Source: Stenotrophomonas sp. WZN-1 (lineage in GTDB: Bacteria > Pseudomonadota > Gammaproteobacteria > Xanthomonadales > Xanthomonadaceae). From it: 64,000 bases of DNA. Shown piece by piece: positions 36,068 through 46,056 of the stretch (position 1 is its first letter; every line of letters begins with the position of its first letter). The notes beneath the pieces are model-generated. The model had not been told where the DNA came from. It did not search any database and worked only from the letters and a program-made list of their open reading frames with translations. The DNA lies in contig NZ_CP021768.1 of the NCBI RefSeq assembly GCF_002192255.1, positions 3,304,001 through 3,368,000 of the forward strand, written 5' to 3'. Position numbers and translations under genes: made by a program.

Positions 36068-38686
36068 TCACGCCACCTTGGCCCCTTCCAGGAAGTCCTG
36101 GGCGAAGCGCTGCAGCACGCCGCCGGCTTCGTAGATCGCCACTTCCTCGTCGCTGTCCAGGCGGCAGGTGACCGGCACGATCACGTCCTGGCCGTCGCGG
36201 CGGTGGATGACCAGGGTCAGGTCGGCACGCGGGGTGCGCTCGCCGATCACATCGAAGGTCTCGGTGCCGTCGATGCCCAGGGTCAGGCGGGTGGTGCCCG
36301 GCTTGAACTCCAGCGGCAGCACGCCCATGCCGATCAGGTTGGTACGGTGAATCCGCTCGAAGCCTTCGGCCACGATCGCCTCCACGCCAGCCAGGCGCAC
36401 GCCCTTGGCGGCCCAGTCACGCGAGCTGCCCTGGCCATAGTCGGCACCGGCAATGATGATGAGCGGCTGCTTGCGGTCCATGTAGGTCTCGATCGCCTCC
36501 CACATGCGCATCACCTTGCCTTCCGGCTCCACGCGCGCCAGCGAACCCTGCTTCACGCTGCCGTCGTCGTTGCGCACCATCTCGTTGAACAGCTTCGGGT
36601 TGGCGAAGGTGGCGCGCTGCGCGGTCAGGTGGTCACCGCGGTGGGTGGCGTAGGAATTGAAGTCCTCTTCCGGCAGGCCCATCTTCGCCAGGTACTCACC
36701 GGCGGCACTGGACGCCAGGATCGCGTTGGACGGCGACAGGTGGTCGGTGGTGATGTTGTCCGGCAGCACCGCCAGCGCGCGCATGCCAGACAGCGTGCGC
36801 TCACCGGCCAGTGCGCCCTCCCAGTACGGCGGACGGCGGATGTAGGTGCTCTGCGGGCGCCAGTCATACAGCGGGCTGACCGCTGCGCCATGCTCCACGC
36901 GCACGTTGAACATCGGGTTGTAGACCTTGCGGAACTGCTCCGGCTTCACCGAAGCCTTCACCACCGCATCGATCTCGGCGTCACTCGGCCAGATGTCCTT
37001 CAGGCGCACTTCGTTGCCATCGGCATCCACGCCCAGCACGTCCTTCTCGATATCGAAGCGCACGGTGCCGGCGATGGCATAGGCGATCACCAGCGGCGGC
37101 GAGGCCAGGAAGGCCTGCTTCGCGTACGGGTGGATGCGGCCATCGAAGTTGCGGTTGCCCGACAGCACGGCGGTGGAATACAGGTCGCGATCGATGATCT
37201 CCTGCTGGATCGCCGGATCCAGCGCGCCACTCATGCCGTTGCAGGTGGTGCAGGCGAAGGCGACGATGCCGAAGCCGAGCTTTTCCAGGTCCGGCAGCAG
37301 GCCCGCCTCTTCCAGGTACAGCTGCACCGCCTTCGAGCCCGGCGCCAGCGACGACTTCACCCACGGCTTGCGCAGCAGGCCACGCTCGTTGGCCTTGCGC
37401 GCCAGCAGTGCGGCGGCGATCACGTTGCGCGGATTGGACGTATTGGTGCAGCTGGTGATGGCGGCGATGATCACCGCGCCATCGGGCATCAGCCCCTGCG
37501 CCTGCTCGGCCTTGCCCGCTTCCAGCTTGGCTTCGTCGGCAATGCCGCGCTCGGCCAGCTCGGCGGTGGCCACGCGCTTGTGCGGGTTGGACGGGCCGGC
37601 CATGTTGCGCACCACGCTGGACAGGTCGAAGCGCAGCACGCGCTCGTACTGCGCGGTGGCCAGATCATCAGCCCACAGGCCGGTGGTACGCGCGTAGTTC
37701 TCCACCAGCGCCACCTGCGATTCCTCGCGGCCGGTCAGGCGCAGGTAATCGATGGTCTGCCCGTCGATGTAGAACATCGCGGCGGTCGCGCCGTACTCCG
37801 GGCACATGTTGGAGATGGTGGCGCGGTCACCGATGGTCAGCGCCGCGGCACCCTCGCCGAAGAATTCAAGATACGCACCCACCACGCGTTCCTTGCGCAG
37901 GAACTCGGTCAGTGCCAGTACCACGTCGGTGGCAGTGATGCCCGGCTGCGGCCTGCCGGTCAGCTCGACACCGATGATGTCCGGCAGGCGCATCCATGAC
38001 GCGCGCCCCAGCATCACGTTCTCGGCTTCCAGGCCGCCAACACCAATCGCGATCACGCCCAGCGCATCCACGTGCGGGGTATGGCTGTCGGTACCCACGC
38101 AGGTATCCGGGAAGGCCACGCCGTCCTGCACGTAGACCACCGGCGACATTTTCTCCAGGTTGATCTGGTGCATGATGCCGTTGCCCGGCGGAATCACGTC
38201 CACGTTCTCGAACGCCAGCTTGGTCCAGTCGATGAAGTGGAAACGGTCTTCATTGCGGCGATCTTCGATGGCGCGGTTCTTCTCGAACGCCTGCGGATCG
38301 AAACCTCCGCACTCCACCGCCAGCGAGTGATCGACGATCAGCTGCACCGGCACCACCGGATTCACCTTGGCCGGGTCACCGCCCTTGTCGGCGATCGCAT
38401 CACGCAGGCCGGCCAGGTCGACCAGTGCGGTCTGGCCGAGGATGTCGTGGCACACAACGCGCGCCGGAAACCACGGGAAATCGAGGTCCCGGCGGCGCTC
38501 GATCAGCTGCTTCAGCGAATCCCCGAGCGTGGCCGGATCGCAGCGGCGCACCAGGTTCTCGGCCAGCACGCGCGAGGTGTACGGCAGGGTGGCATAGGCG
38601 CCGGGCTGGATCGCATCGACAGCGGCGCGCGCGTCGAAATAATCCAGCGCGCTGCCGGGGAGGTTCTTGCGGTAATCGGTATTCAT
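36068..38686 (-). CDS. acnD: Fe-S-dependent 2-methylcitrate dehydratase AcnD
   Basis: 872 residues, aconitase A family. The three cluster cysteines are visible in SCTNTSNPRNVIAA and FACTTCNGMSGALD. VCHDILGQTALVDLAGLRDA and GTDSHTPHVDALGVI are substrate-side motifs. It dehydrates 2-methylcitrate in the methylcitrate cycle and needs PrpF for its product. Third gene of the operon after prpB and prpC. The N-terminus MNTDYRKNLPGSALDYFDAR is typical of AcnD rather than AcnA. A ParDE pair follows it instead of the usual direct junction with prpF. Confidence 0.96.
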   Translation of the reverse strand: MNTDYRKNLPGSALDYFDARAAVDAIQPGAYATLPYTSRVLAENLVRRCDPATLGDSLKQLIERRRDLDFPWFPARVVCHDILGQTALVDLAGLRDAIADKGGDPAKVNPVVPVQLIVDHSLAVECGGFDPQAFEKNRAIEDRRNEDRFHFIDWTKLAFENVDVIPPGNGIMHQINLEKMSPVVYVQDGVAFPDTCVGTDSHTPHVDALGVIAIGVGGLEAENVMLGRASWMRLPDIIGVELTGRPQPGITATDVVLALTEFLRKERVVGAYLEFFGEGAAALTIGDRATISNMCPEYGATAAMFYIDGQTIDYLRLTGREESQVALVENYARTTGLWADDLATAQYERVLRFDLSSVVRNMAGPSNPHKRVATAELAERGIADEAKLEAGKAEQAQGLMPDGAVIIAAITSCTNTSNPRNVIAAALLARKANERGLLRKPWVKSSLAPGSKAVQLYLEEAGLLPDLEKLGFGIVAFACTTCNGMSGALDPAIQQEIIDRDLYSTAVLSGNRNFDGRIHPYAKQAFLASPPLVIAYAIAGTVRFDIEKDVLGVDADGNEVRLKDIWPSDAEIDAVVKASVKPEQFRKVYNPMFNVRVEHGAAVSPLYDWRPQSTYIRRPPYWEGALAGERTLSGMRALAVLPDNITTDHLSPSNAILASSAAGEYLAKMGLPEEDFNSYATHRGDHLTAQRATFANPKLFNEMVRNDDGSVKQGSLARVEPEGKVMRMWEAIETYMDRKQPLIIIAGADYGQGSSRDWAAKGVRLAGVEAIVAEGFERIHRTNLIGMGVLPLEFKPGTTRLTLGIDGTETFDVIGERTPRADLTLVIHRRDGQDVIVPVTCRLDSDEEVAIYEAGGVLQRFAQDFLEGAKVA

Positions 38687-38783
38687 GGGCTGGCGGAGTG
38701 CTTGGGGCGGGCCGGGTGCCGGCGGTGCGGCGGCGAAAGCATCCGGCCGGCACGCGGCCGGCCGGATGGGTACAGCAGGTGGA

Positions 38784-39941
38784 TCAGACGCGCTTGTCGA
38801 TGGCGACGAAGTCGCGGTCTTCCGGACCGATGTAGTTGGCGCTCGGGCGGATGATCTTGCCGTCGATGCGCTGCTCGACGATGTGCGCGCTCCAGCCGGC
38901 GGTGCGGGCGATCACGAACAGGGGAGTGAACATCGCGGTCGGCACGCCCATCATGTGGTAGCTGACGGCACTGAACCAGTCCAGGTTCGGGAACATCTTC
39001 TTGATGTCCCACATCACCGATTCCAGGCGCTCGGCGATGTCGTACATCTTCATGCTCGACTGCTCTTCGGACAGCTCGCGGGCCACGTCCTTGATCACCT
39101 TGTTGCGCGGATCGGAGACGGTGTAGACCGGGTGGCCGAAACCGATCACCACTTCCTTGCGCTCGACGCGGGCCTTGATGTCTTCCTCGGCCTCATCGGG
39201 AGTGTCGTAGCGCTTCTGCACTTCGAACGCCACTTCGTTGGCGCCGCCATGCTTCGGGCCGCGCAGCGCGCCGATGCCACCGCAGATCGCGCTGTACATG
39301 TCGCTGCCGGTGCCGGCGATGACGCGGCAGGTGAAGGTCGAGGCGTTGAACTCGTGCTCGGCGTACAGGATCAGCGAGGTGTGCATCGCCTTCACCCACG
39401 ACTCCTGCGGCTTCTCGCCGTGCAGCAGGTGCAGGAAGTGGCCACCGATCGAGTCGTCGTCGGTTTCCACGTCGATGGCGCGGCCGTTGTGGCTCCAGTG
39501 GTACCAGTACAGCAGCATCGAACCGAGGCAGGCCATCAGCTTGTCGGCGATGTCACGCGCGCCCGGATGGTTGTGGTCGTCCTTCTCCGGCGCCACGCAG
39601 CCGAGCACGGACACGCCAGTGCGCATCACGTCCATCGGGTGCGCCGACGGCGGCAGTTCTTCCAGCGCGGCCTTCACCGCGGCCGGGATGCCACGCAGCG
39701 ACTTCAGCTTGGCCTTGTACGAAACCAGCTCGGCGCGGGTCGGCAGCTTGCCGTGCACCAGCAGGTAGGCGATTTCCTCGAACTCGCTGGTGTTGGCCAG
39801 GTCCAGGATGTCGTAGCCACGGTAGTGCAGGTCGTTGCCACTGCGGCCCACGCTGCACAGCGCGGTGTTGCCGGCAGCGGTGCCGGACAGGGCGACGGAC
39901 TTCTTCGGCTTGAAGGTCGGGGTTGCGGTCGTATCGTTCAT
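38784..39941 (-). CDS. prpC: 2-methylcitrate synthase
   Basis: 385 residues. It condenses propionyl-CoA with oxaloacetate. Citrate-synthase catalytic motifs are intact: [34 protein letters not shown] and [22 protein letters not shown] residues hold the two His and Asp. AGGGAAAC precedes the ATG. It follows prpB by 36 bases. The N-terminal stretch [20 protein letters not shown] is the PrpC form rather than GltA. Confidence 0.96.
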   Translation of the reverse strand: MNDTTATPTFKPKKSVALSGTAAGNTALCSVGRSGNDLHYRGYDILDLANTSEFEEIAYLLVHGKLPTRAELVSYKAKLKSLRGIPAAVKAALEELPPSAHPMDVMRTGVSVLGCVAPEKDDHNHPGARDIADKLMACLGSMLLYWYHWSHNGRAIDVETDDDSIGGHFLHLLHGEKPQESWVKAMHTSLILYAEHEFNASTFTCRVIAGTGSDMYSAICGGIGALRGPKHGGANEVAFEVQKRYDTPDEAEEDIKARVERKEVVIGFGHPVYTVSDPRNKVIKDVARELSEEQSSMKMYDIAERLESVMWDIKKMFPNLDWFSAVSYHMMGVPTAMFTPLFVIARTAGWSAHIVEQRIDGKIIRPSANYIGPEDRDFVAIDKRV

Positions 39942-39977
39942 GTTTCCCTCCGAAAACTTGATGGTGCAGGGTACTGC

Positions 39978-40871
39978 TTATTTCTTGGCGGCGAACAGTG
40001 CGTCGAGCTGCTGCTCGAAGGCGTGGTAGCCGATGCGGTCGTACAGTTCTTCGCGGGTCTGCATGGTTTCCACCACGCTGCGCTGGTGTCCATCGCGGCG
40101 CACCGCTTGGTAGACGTTTTCGGCGGCCTTGTTGGCCGCACGGAACGCCGACAGCGGGAACAGCTGGATGGCGACGCCAGCCGAGGCCAGTTCGTCGCGG
40201 CTGAACAGCGGGGTGGCACCGAATTCGGTGATGTTGGCCAGCACCGGCACCTTCACCGCGTCGACGAAGCGGCGGTAGGTATCCAGGTCGTAGGCGGCCT
40301 CGGCGAAGATGCCATCGGCACCGGCCTCGACACAGGCGATGGCGCGCTCGATGGCCTTGTCCACGCCGTCCACCTGGATGGCGTCGGTACGTGCGATCAG
40401 GAAGAAGTCCGGATCGGTCTTGGCATCGGCGGCCGCCTTCACCCGGTCGACCATTTCACCCTGCGAGACGATCTCCTTGCCCGGGCGGTGACCGCAGCGC
40501 TTGGCGCCGACCTGGTCCTCGATGTGGCAGGCGGCCGCGCCGGCCTTGATCAGCGACTTCACGGTACGCGCGATGTTGAACGCGCTCGGGCCAAAGCCGG
40601 TGTCGATGTCGACCATCAGCGGCAAGTCGCAGACATCGGTGATGCGGCGCACGTCCACCAGCACGTCTTCCAGGGTGTTGATGCCCAGGTCCGGCAGGCC
40701 CAGCGAGCCCGCGGCAACGCCGCCACCCGACAGGTAGATGGCGCGGAAGCCGGCGCGCTTGGCCAGCAGGGCGTGGTTGGCGTTGATCGCGCCGATCACC
40801 TGCAGCGGCGATTCGGCAGCCAGCGCCTCACGGAAGCGGGCACCGGCGGAAAAAGGAGTGGAAGCAGTCAT
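39978..40871 (-). CDS. prpB: 2-methylisocitrate lyase
   Basis: 297 residues, isocitrate lyase/PEP mutase superfamily. It splits 2-methylisocitrate to pyruvate and succinate, the last step of the cycle. The catalytic loop [10 protein letters not shown] contains the essential Cys, and MVDIDTGFG holds metal ligands. The start at 40871 ([17 protein letters not shown]) is chosen because homologues begin there. It is the first gene of the operon, read from a sigma-54-type promoter at 40906-40920, with a leader of about 23 bases. Confidence 0.96.
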   Translation of the reverse strand: MTASTPFSAGARFREALAAESPLQVIGAINANHALLAKRAGFRAIYLSGGGVAAGSLGLPDLGINTLEDVLVDVRRITDVCDLPLMVDIDTGFGPSAFNIARTVKSLIKAGAAACHIEDQVGAKRCGHRPGKEIVSQGEMVDRVKAAADAKTDPDFFLIARTDAIQVDGVDKAIERAIACVEAGADGIFAEAAYDLDTYRRFVDAVKVPVLANITEFGATPLFSRDELASAGVAIQLFPLSAFRAANKAAENVYQAVRRDGHQRSVVETMQTREELYDRIGYHAFEQQLDALFAAKK

Positions 40872-40905
40872 GCGGCAATCCAGGTTGAAGAACGGATGGG
40901 TAGGC

Positions 40906-40920
40906 GCAAGCACCATGCCA
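40906..40920 (-). promoter_or_regulatory. Sigma-54 (-24/-12) promoter of prpB
   Basis: Minus strand TGGCATGGTGCTTGC fits TGGCAYRN4TTGC with no mismatch. GC at -12 lies at 40907-40906, predicting transcription start near 40894. This agrees with a sigma-54 activator (PrpR) encoded on the other side. Confidence 0.85.
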
Positions 40921-40964
40921 AGCTGCAAGCCGTTGATTTCACTGGAATGACCGTCGCACCATGG

Positions 40965-41004
40965 TGAAACATATGAAACACTGAAACAGATGTATCATGA
41001 AACA
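40965..41004. promoter_or_regulatory. Probable PrpR upstream activating sites (four TGAAACA repeats)
   Basis: TGAAACA occurs at 40965, 40974, 40982 and 40998; the last is half of the near-palindrome TGTATCATGAAACA (40991-41004). They lie about 70-110 bases upstream of the prpB transcription start and just before the prpR start, suited to activation and self-control. Confidence 0.7.
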
Positions 41005-41025
41005 TTCCACCCGACCCCACCCGCC

Positions 41026-42609
41026 ATGTACCTGCCCCGCTCACCCCTGCGCCATGCCGATGCCGACCCCGGCCGCCCGGTGATCTGGACGGTCAGCGTC
41101 TCGCGGCTGACTGGCCTGCTCGGCGACGTCATTCCCGAGTTCGACCGCCGCGCGCGCATCGAGCAGATCAATCTCGGCTTCGAGGAAGCGGTGGAGGTGA
41201 TCGGCCAGCGCCTGCGCCGCGAGCATTGCGATGTGGTGATTGCCGGCGGCTCCAACGCCGCCTGGCTGCGCGGCCGGCTGGAGCTGCCGCTGGTGCCGAT
41301 CCAGGCCAACGGCTTCGACCTGATGGAAGCACTGGCCCGTGCCCGCCGCATCGCCAGCCGCATCGGCCTGGTCACCCACGCCAGCGACGTGCCGGTGTTC
41401 AGCAACTTCCAGCAGAGTTTCGGCCTGGATATCGAGCATCGCCGTTTCGTCACCCGCGAGGACGCGCGCGACTGCATCGCCGATCTGCGCGCCAACGGCA
41501 TCGAAGTGATCGTCGGCACCGGCATGGCCATCGACCATGCCGAGCAGGCCGGGCTGCCCGGGGTGCTGCTGTATTCGGCCGACTCGGTGCGGCAGGCGTT
41601 CGAACATGCGCTGGAACTGACCCAGACCCTGGCACGTTCCGGCAGCAACCGCCCTGCCCCGCGCCGGCGCCCGGCAGCGCGTGCCGATGCGCATGAACTG
41701 CTCGGCGACAGCGACGCGATGGCGCAGGTGCGCGCGCAGATCGCGCTCTACGCCCCACATGACAGCACCGTGCTGGTCAGCGGCGAAACCGGCACCGGCA
41801 AGGAACTGGTGGCGCGCCAGCTGCACGCCGCCAGCGGTCGTCGCGGACGCTTCGTGGCACTGAACTGCGGCGCGATCAGCGAATCGCTGCTGGAAGCGGA
41901 GCTGTTCGGCTACAGCGATGGCGCCTTCACCGGCGCACGCCGTGGCGGCCGCGTCGGCCTGGTTGAAGCCGCAGACGGCGGTACGCTGTTCCTGGATGAG
42001 ATCGGCGAACTGCCGCTACCACTGCAGACCCGCCTGCTACGTGTGCTGGAGGAACGTGAAGTGCTGCGTGTGGGTGCCACCGAACCGACACCGGTGGACC
42101 TGCGCGTGGTCGCCGCCACCCTGCAGTCGCTGGAGCAGCGCGCGGCCGTCGGCAGCTTCCGCCGCGACCTGTACTACCGCTTGGCAGCGCTACGCATTGC
42201 CCTGCCCTCGCTACGTGCCCGGCGCGGTGACATCCCGCTGCTGGCACAACATTTCTTCCGCCAGCTGCGTGGCATCGACGCGCCATTGGATGAGGATGCG
42301 CTGGCGGTGCTGACCGCCGCCGAGTGGCCAGGCAACGTGCGTGAGCTGCGTAATCTGGTGGATCGCCTGCGCATCCACTGGCAGCCAGGAGAAGGCCTGA
42401 TTGATGCCGCGCGACTGCTGCAGCTGGCACCCGAGCTTGTGAATGAAGGTGTCGCGGCATTGACGGTGGAAAGCAACGGCAAGCGGCCACCGCGTGCGCA
42501 GCTGGAAACACTGCTGCAGGAACACCGCAATGACCGCGAGGGGATGGCGCAGGCGCTGGGCGTCTCACGCACCACGCTATGGCGCTGGCTGCGCGCGGAG
42601 GGCTTGTAA
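41026..42609 (+). CDS. prpR: PrpR, sigma-54-dependent activator of propionate catabolism
   Basis: 527 residues. N-terminal PrpR sensor domain at about 10-200 ([40 protein letters not shown]), expected to sense 2-methylcitrate. The AAA+ core has a Walker A site GETGTGKE, the sigma-54 contact loop [10 protein letters not shown] and Walker [12 protein letters not shown] Fis-type helix-turn-helix ends the protein ([20 protein letters not shown]). No clear ribosome site precedes the ATG at 41026. An earlier in-frame ATG (40990) is disfavoured because it would put the reading frame across the operator repeats. Divergent from prpB. Confidence 0.95.
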   Translation: MYLPRSPLRHADADPGRPVIWTVSVSRLTGLLGDVIPEFDRRARIEQINLGFEEAVEVIGQRLRREHCDVVIAGGSNAAWLRGRLELPLVPIQANGFDLMEALARARRIASRIGLVTHASDVPVFSNFQQSFGLDIEHRRFVTREDARDCIADLRANGIEVIVGTGMAIDHAEQAGLPGVLLYSADSVRQAFEHALELTQTLARSGSNRPAPRRRPAARADAHELLGDSDAMAQVRAQIALYAPHDSTVLVSGETGTGKELVARQLHAASGRRGRFVALNCGAISESLLEAELFGYSDGAFTGARRGGRVGLVEAADGGTLFLDEIGELPLPLQTRLLRVLEEREVLRVGATEPTPVDLRVVAATLQSLEQRAAVGSFRRDLYYRLAALRIALPSLRARRGDIPLLAQHFFRQLRGIDAPLDEDALAVLTAAEWPGNVRELRNLVDRLRIHWQPGEGLIDAARLLQLAPELVNEGVAALTVESNGKRPPRAQLETLLQEHRNDREGMAQALGVSRTTLWRWLRAEGL

Positions 42610-42623
42610 CCACTCGTTGTCTG

Positions 42624-42691
42624 GTGGGTGCGAACCCTGGTTCGCACCGCTCTTCCGTCAAGCATCTCGTCCACGCATGGCGTGGATCTAC
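42624..42691. repeat. SMAG/REP pair, one diverged
   Basis: GTGGGTGCGAACCCTGGTTC (GTGG instead of GTAG) from 42624 faces a unit ending GCGTGGATCTAC (42691), after prpR. Confidence 0.7.
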
Positions 42692-42745
42692 CGGAACACA
42701 CCAGATGCTACAGACGCGCTCCGGCTGCGTGCGGACGAGGAACGC

Positions 42746-43231
42746 TCACCGCGCCCAACGCGCCTCGAAGGCGAACCGACCGCTCCCCACCGCAGCAATC
42801 CACAGCAACAGCACGCCCAGCGGCACTTCGCTGAGGTAGAAGAACCAGCTCAACCAGTCCGGCACGCTCAGCCCCGCAGGAATGCGCGCTATGCCATCGG
42901 TAAGCGCCGCCACCGCGCAGATCCCCGCCAGCAGCAGGGCCGAAGGCCGGCTGAGCAGGCCCAGCACCAACATCCCGCCGGCGATCCATTCGATGCCGCC
43001 GAGGACCGGCGCACTGAACAGCGGGAACGGAATGCCCGCATCAACCAGCGTGTGCACCATGCGCTCGCGCCCCGCGTCGGTGAACACCTTGTTCCAGCCG
43101 GATACGCAGAACATCACGCCGGCGACGATGCGGGCAAGCAGCAGCAGGAAGGCTTCCACGCCGCGGCGCGGTGGAGGCACGGCAAACAGACAACGCCAGG
43201 AAGGCACGGCAATTCCGGAAGTCGAGAACAT
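42746..43231 (-). CDS. DoxX-family membrane protein
   Basis: 161 residues. Four hydrophobic helices: AFLLLLARIVAGVMFCVSGW, SAPVLGGIEWIAGGMLVLG, ALLLAGICAVAALTDGIA and SWFFYLSEVPLGVLLLWIAA. The motif ARIVAGVMFCVSGWNKVF at helix 1 is DoxX-like. DoxX proteins are inner-membrane proteins linked to thiol or quinone redox, with no defined activity in most cases. The start at 43231 (MFSTSGIAVPSW) is the last before the first helix with a plausible N-terminus; the frame is open further upstream across a SMAG element. No operon partner. Confidence 0.82.
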   Translation of the reverse strand: MFSTSGIAVPSWRCLFAVPPPRRGVEAFLLLLARIVAGVMFCVSGWNKVFTDAGRERMVHTLVDAGIPFPLFSAPVLGGIEWIAGGMLVLGLLSRPSALLLAGICAVAALTDGIARIPAGLSVPDWLSWFFYLSEVPLGVLLLWIAAVGSGRFAFEARWAR

Positions 43232-43303
43232 TCGTTGGAGTGTGCCGGTTGGTTGCCTGCCGGCAGATGAAGCGCATGGGCCCGAATGCGACAATCCGCT
43301 CTT

Positions 43304-43372
43304 GTAGAGTCGAGCCATGCTCGACTGCTTTACGCGCCAGAGCAAAAGCAGCCGAGCATGGCTCGGCTCTAC
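43304..43372. repeat. SMAG/REP pair overlapping a stop codon
   Basis: GTAGAGTCGAGCCATGCTCG (from 43304) faces a unit ending GGCTCGGCTCTAC (43372). The GTAG at 43372-43369 on the minus strand supplies the stop of the NIF3-like gene. Confidence 0.85.
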
Positions 43373-43728
43373 AACAGCCGCCCGTCGGCCAGCAGCAGCT
43401 CGATTTCCTCCACCTGCACCACCGGCACCTGCCACGGGTGATGCGGCACGATGCCCTGTTCGAAGATGCGCTGCAGCCGCTGCGGATTACGAGGCAGGCA
43501 GAACTCCAGACGCACGCTGTCGACCACCTCGGTGCGACCCGCCTCACCCTGCCCGGGCGACGCGCCCACGCGCGGACGGAACTGCTCGAACCCCGGCGCC
43601 GACCACCACATTCCGTGCTCGTAGTCGCCGGCCGCCAGCGCGTCCACTGCGAGGATGCCCTGCTTCACCGCATCCAGTGCTGCCGGCGGCACGAACACCA
43701 CCACACGGTACAGCGGCAGGCGTTGCAT
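43369..43728 (-). CDS. NIF3/YqfO-like protein
   Basis: 119 residues. YRVVVFVPPAALDAVKQGIL, AGDYEHGMWWSAPGFEQFRP and the C-terminal HHPWQVPVVQVEEIELLL match the small YqfO/NIF3 insert-like (CutA-resembling) family. These are alpha/beta oligomers with no established function, sometimes said to bind metal. It lies 9 bases after pdxH in the same direction, so probably co-transcribed. The stop codon comes from a SMAG GTAG; without the repeat the protein would continue. Confidence 0.82.
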   Translation of the reverse strand: MQRLPLYRVVVFVPPAALDAVKQGILAVDALAAGDYEHGMWWSAPGFEQFRPRVGASPGQGEAGRTEVVDSVRLEFCLPRNPQRLQRIFEQGIVPHHPWQVPVVQVEEIELLLADGRLL

Positions 43729-43737
43729 CGCGCAGCC

Positions 43738-44337
43738 TTACGGATACAGCAGGCGCTTGCTCCAACGCCCTTCGGCACCGGCTTCATAGCACCAGCGTTC
43801 ATGCAGGCGGAACTGCGCGCCGTACCAGAACTCGATGCGGTCGGGCACCACGCGCAGGCCGCTCCAGCCATCCGGGCGCGGCACGTCCTTGCCCTCGAAG
43901 CGGGCTTCGATCTCGGCCACGCGCGCGTCGAATTCCTCGCGCGTCGACAGCGTCTTCGACTGCTGCGAGGCCCAGGCGCCGATCTGGCTCATGCGCGGGC
44001 GGCTGGCGAAATAGGCGTCGGCCTCGGCGTCGGCAACCTGCTCGACACGGCCTTCGATCCGCACCTGGATGCCGGCCTCGCGCAGGCTGCGCCACAGGAA
44101 CAGCAGTGCAGCCTGCGGATTGGCCTGCAGTTCCTGGCCCTTGTGGCTGTCCAGGTGGGTGTAGAAGACGAAGCCGCGCTCGTCGAAGGCCTTCAGCAGC
44201 ACGGTACGCGCCGAGGGACGGCCCTGCGTATCGGCGGTGGCCACGGTCATCGCGTTCGGCTCGACCTCGCGGCTCTGCTTGGCCTCTTCGAACAGGCCGG
44301 CAAACGTGGACAGGGCTTCGGCGTACAGGTCGCTCAT
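43738..44337 (-). CDS. pdxH: Pyridoxine 5'-phosphate oxidase
   Basis: 199 residues, normal length. It oxidises PNP or PMP to pyridoxal 5'-phosphate with FMN in the cytoplasm. FMN and substrate motifs: [40 protein letters not shown], and the C-terminal [10 protein letters not shown] and RLLYP. PLP is the cofactor of GcvP and MetB encoded elsewhere here. Starts at MSDLYAEAL; 40 bases separate it from the divergent kinase gene. Confidence 0.96.
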   Translation of the reverse strand: MSDLYAEALSTFAGLFEEAKQSREVEPNAMTVATADTQGRPSARTVLLKAFDERGFVFYTHLDSHKGQELQANPQAALLFLWRSLREAGIQVRIEGRVEQVADAEADAYFASRPRMSQIGAWASQQSKTLSTREEFDARVAEIEARFEGKDVPRPDGWSGLRVVPDRIEFWYGAQFRLHERWCYEAGAEGRWSKRLLYP

Positions 44338-44377
44338 GATTGCGTTCTTCTCACACGGATTGGGCTATTGTGGCTGC

Positions 44378-45205
44378 ATGGCCGCTGCTGCGTATATGCC
44401 CCAGGTGAAAGGATTCCCCGAAACATTGGCCGAGCAGGCGCTGGATGATGCGCTGGACAGCGGTGCAGCGGTTCCAGTATTGGCGATCAGCGGCCTGCAG
44501 GGGAGTGGCAAATCGACGCTGGCCGCGCAGGTGGTGGCGCGCGCCCAGGCACGCGGCCTGAACGCGGCCACGCTGTCGATCGATGACGTCTACCTCACCC
44601 GTGCACAGCGCCAACGGCTGGCCCGCCAGGTGCACCCGTTGCTGATCACCCGCGGCCCGCCCGGCACCCACGACCTGCCGCTGGCCCACGCCGTGCTGGA
44701 CGCCGTGGCCGCACGCAAGCTCTTCGCCATGCCGCGCTTCGACAAGCTGGCCGATGAACGCCTGTCCGAAGCGCAATGGCCGCAGCTGCAGCAACCATTG
44801 GACCTGCTGGTATTCGAGGGCTGGTTCCTGGGCACGCCCGCGCAGCATGACGATGCGCTGGACAGCCCGCTGAACGCGCTGGAACGCGAGGCCGACGCCG
44901 ATGGCCGATGGCGTCGCTGGTGCAACCAGGCACTGGCCCGTGACTACCCGGCGCTGTGGCAGCGCTGCGACCGCCTGTGGTTCCTGCAGCCGCCGGATTT
45001 TTCGGTGGTGCCGCGCTGGCGCTGGCAGCAGGAGCAGAACCTGCAGGCCGCGCAGCCGGGCCGGCACGGAATGAGCCGGCCACAGCTGGAGCGCTTCGTG
45101 CAGTACTACGAGCGGGTCAGCCGGCAGGCACTGCGCGCCCTGCCCGGCCTGGCCGACCACGTGGTGGTGCTGGACGGCCAGCGCCAGGTGCAGGACGTGC
45201 GCTGA
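44378..45205 (+). CDS. P-loop kinase, D-glycerate 3-kinase-like
   Basis: 275 residues. Walker A GLQGSGKST (39-47) is followed by LSIDDVYLTRAQRQRLARQV and by GPPGTHDLPLAH, both diagnostic of the GLYK/YggC-type glycerate kinase family. FEGWFLGT is the Walker B-like strand, and RLWFLQPPDF precedes the lid. It would phosphorylate D-glycerate to 3-phosphoglycerate; other small substrates cannot be excluded. The start at 44378 is chosen by family length. It converges with the dodecin gene, 6 bases between stops. Confidence 0.85.
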   Translation: MAAAAYMPQVKGFPETLAEQALDDALDSGAAVPVLAISGLQGSGKSTLAAQVVARAQARGLNAATLSIDDVYLTRAQRQRLARQVHPLLITRGPPGTHDLPLAHAVLDAVAARKLFAMPRFDKLADERLSEAQWPQLQQPLDLLVFEGWFLGTPAQHDDALDSPLNALEREADADGRWRRWCNQALARDYPALWQRCDRLWFLQPPDFSVVPRWRWQQEQNLQAAQPGRHGMSRPQLERFVQYYERVSRQALRALPGLADHVVVLDGQRQVQDVR

Positions 45206-45211
45206 GCGCGC

Positions 45212-45415
45212 CTACTCCACCAGGAAGGTCACCCGCAGGTTGACCCGCCATTCGGTGATCTCGCCGCTGCCGTTGGTGACCACCTTGGTCTCGTTCACCC
45301 AGGCGCCCTGGATGCCCTTGACCGTCTCGGAGACCTTCTTCAGCCCGCTGCGTACGGCGTCTTCCACGCTCTTCGGCGAGGAGGCGGTGATTTCGATGAC
45401 CTTGGCGACCGTCAT
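45212..45415 (-). CDS. Dodecin
   Basis: 67 residues, complete. MTVAKVIEITASSPKSVEDA, then KGIQGAWVNETKV and RVNLRVTFLVE are the dodecin signature; the conserved Trp in the AWVNE loop stacks on flavin. Dodecins form hollow dodecamers that store flavins, and coenzyme A in some species. The start at 45415 is the known family start; the upstream frame is not related. Confidence 0.95.
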   Translation of the reverse strand: MTVAKVIEITASSPKSVEDAVRSGLKKVSETVKGIQGAWVNETKVVTNGSGEITEWRVNLRVTFLVE

Positions 45416-45513
45416 GGCCTGTACTCCGGCTGGCGCGGGAGACCCCGCAGGAACGCCTACCCTGACGTGAAGAACGTAAAGGCCAGGGCACGGAGGTGTT
45501 AGCATCAGAGGGC

Positions 45514-46056
45514 ATGAATCCTGCTCCGAACCTGATCCTGATCGGCCCGATGGGCGCCGGCAAAACCTGCATCGGCCGTCGCCTGGCCGAGCGATTCACG
45601 CTGGACTTCGTCGATGTCGACCAGGCCATCGTCGATGCCGCCGGCGCCAGCATTCCGACCATCTTCGAGCACTCCGGCGAAGCCGGCTTCCGCAGCCATG
45701 AACGCCAGGCGCTTGCGCGGGTGCTGGAAGGCCGCGGCCAGCTGGTCTCCACCGGTGGTGGCGCGGTACTGGATCCGGACAACCGTGCACTGATCGCCCG
45801 GCGCGGCTTCGTGGTCTATCTGCGGGTCAGCGTGGCCGAACAGCTGGAGCGCCTGGCCCGCGACAAGGGCCGGCCGCTGCTGCAGCGTCCGGACCGCGAG
45901 CAGGTGCTGCACGATCTGGCCGCACACCGCGACCCGCTGTACCGCGAGCTGGCCGACCTCATCCTCGACACCGACCCGTACACCGCTGCCGATGCGACCG
46001 CCCAGCTGGTGGTCAAGCTGGCCACGCAATGGCAGCGCCAGGACCTGACCGCATGA
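45514..46056 (+). CDS. aroK: Shikimate kinase
   Basis: 180 residues. Walker A GPMGAGKT (11-18), shikimate-binding [11 protein letters not shown] and the lid [13 protein letters not shown] are visible. It phosphorylates shikimate in aromatic amino-acid synthesis. AGAGGGC just upstream of the ATG. The stop overlaps the aroB start (ATGA), giving coupled translation, the usual aroK-aroB arrangement. Confidence 0.97.
   Translation: MNPAPNLILIGPMGAGKTCIGRRLAERFTLDFVDVDQAIVDAAGASIPTIFEHSGEAGFRSHERQALARVLEGRGQLVSTGGGAVLDPDNRALIARRGFVVYLRVSVAEQLERLARDKGRPLLQRPDREQVLHDLAAHRDPLYRELADLILDTDPYTAADATAQLVVKLATQWQRQDLTA

Noticed and set aside
40990..41025. Earlier in-frame ATG of prpR
   Set aside because: It lies within the TGAAACA repeats and adds residues ([12 protein letters not shown]) absent from the family.
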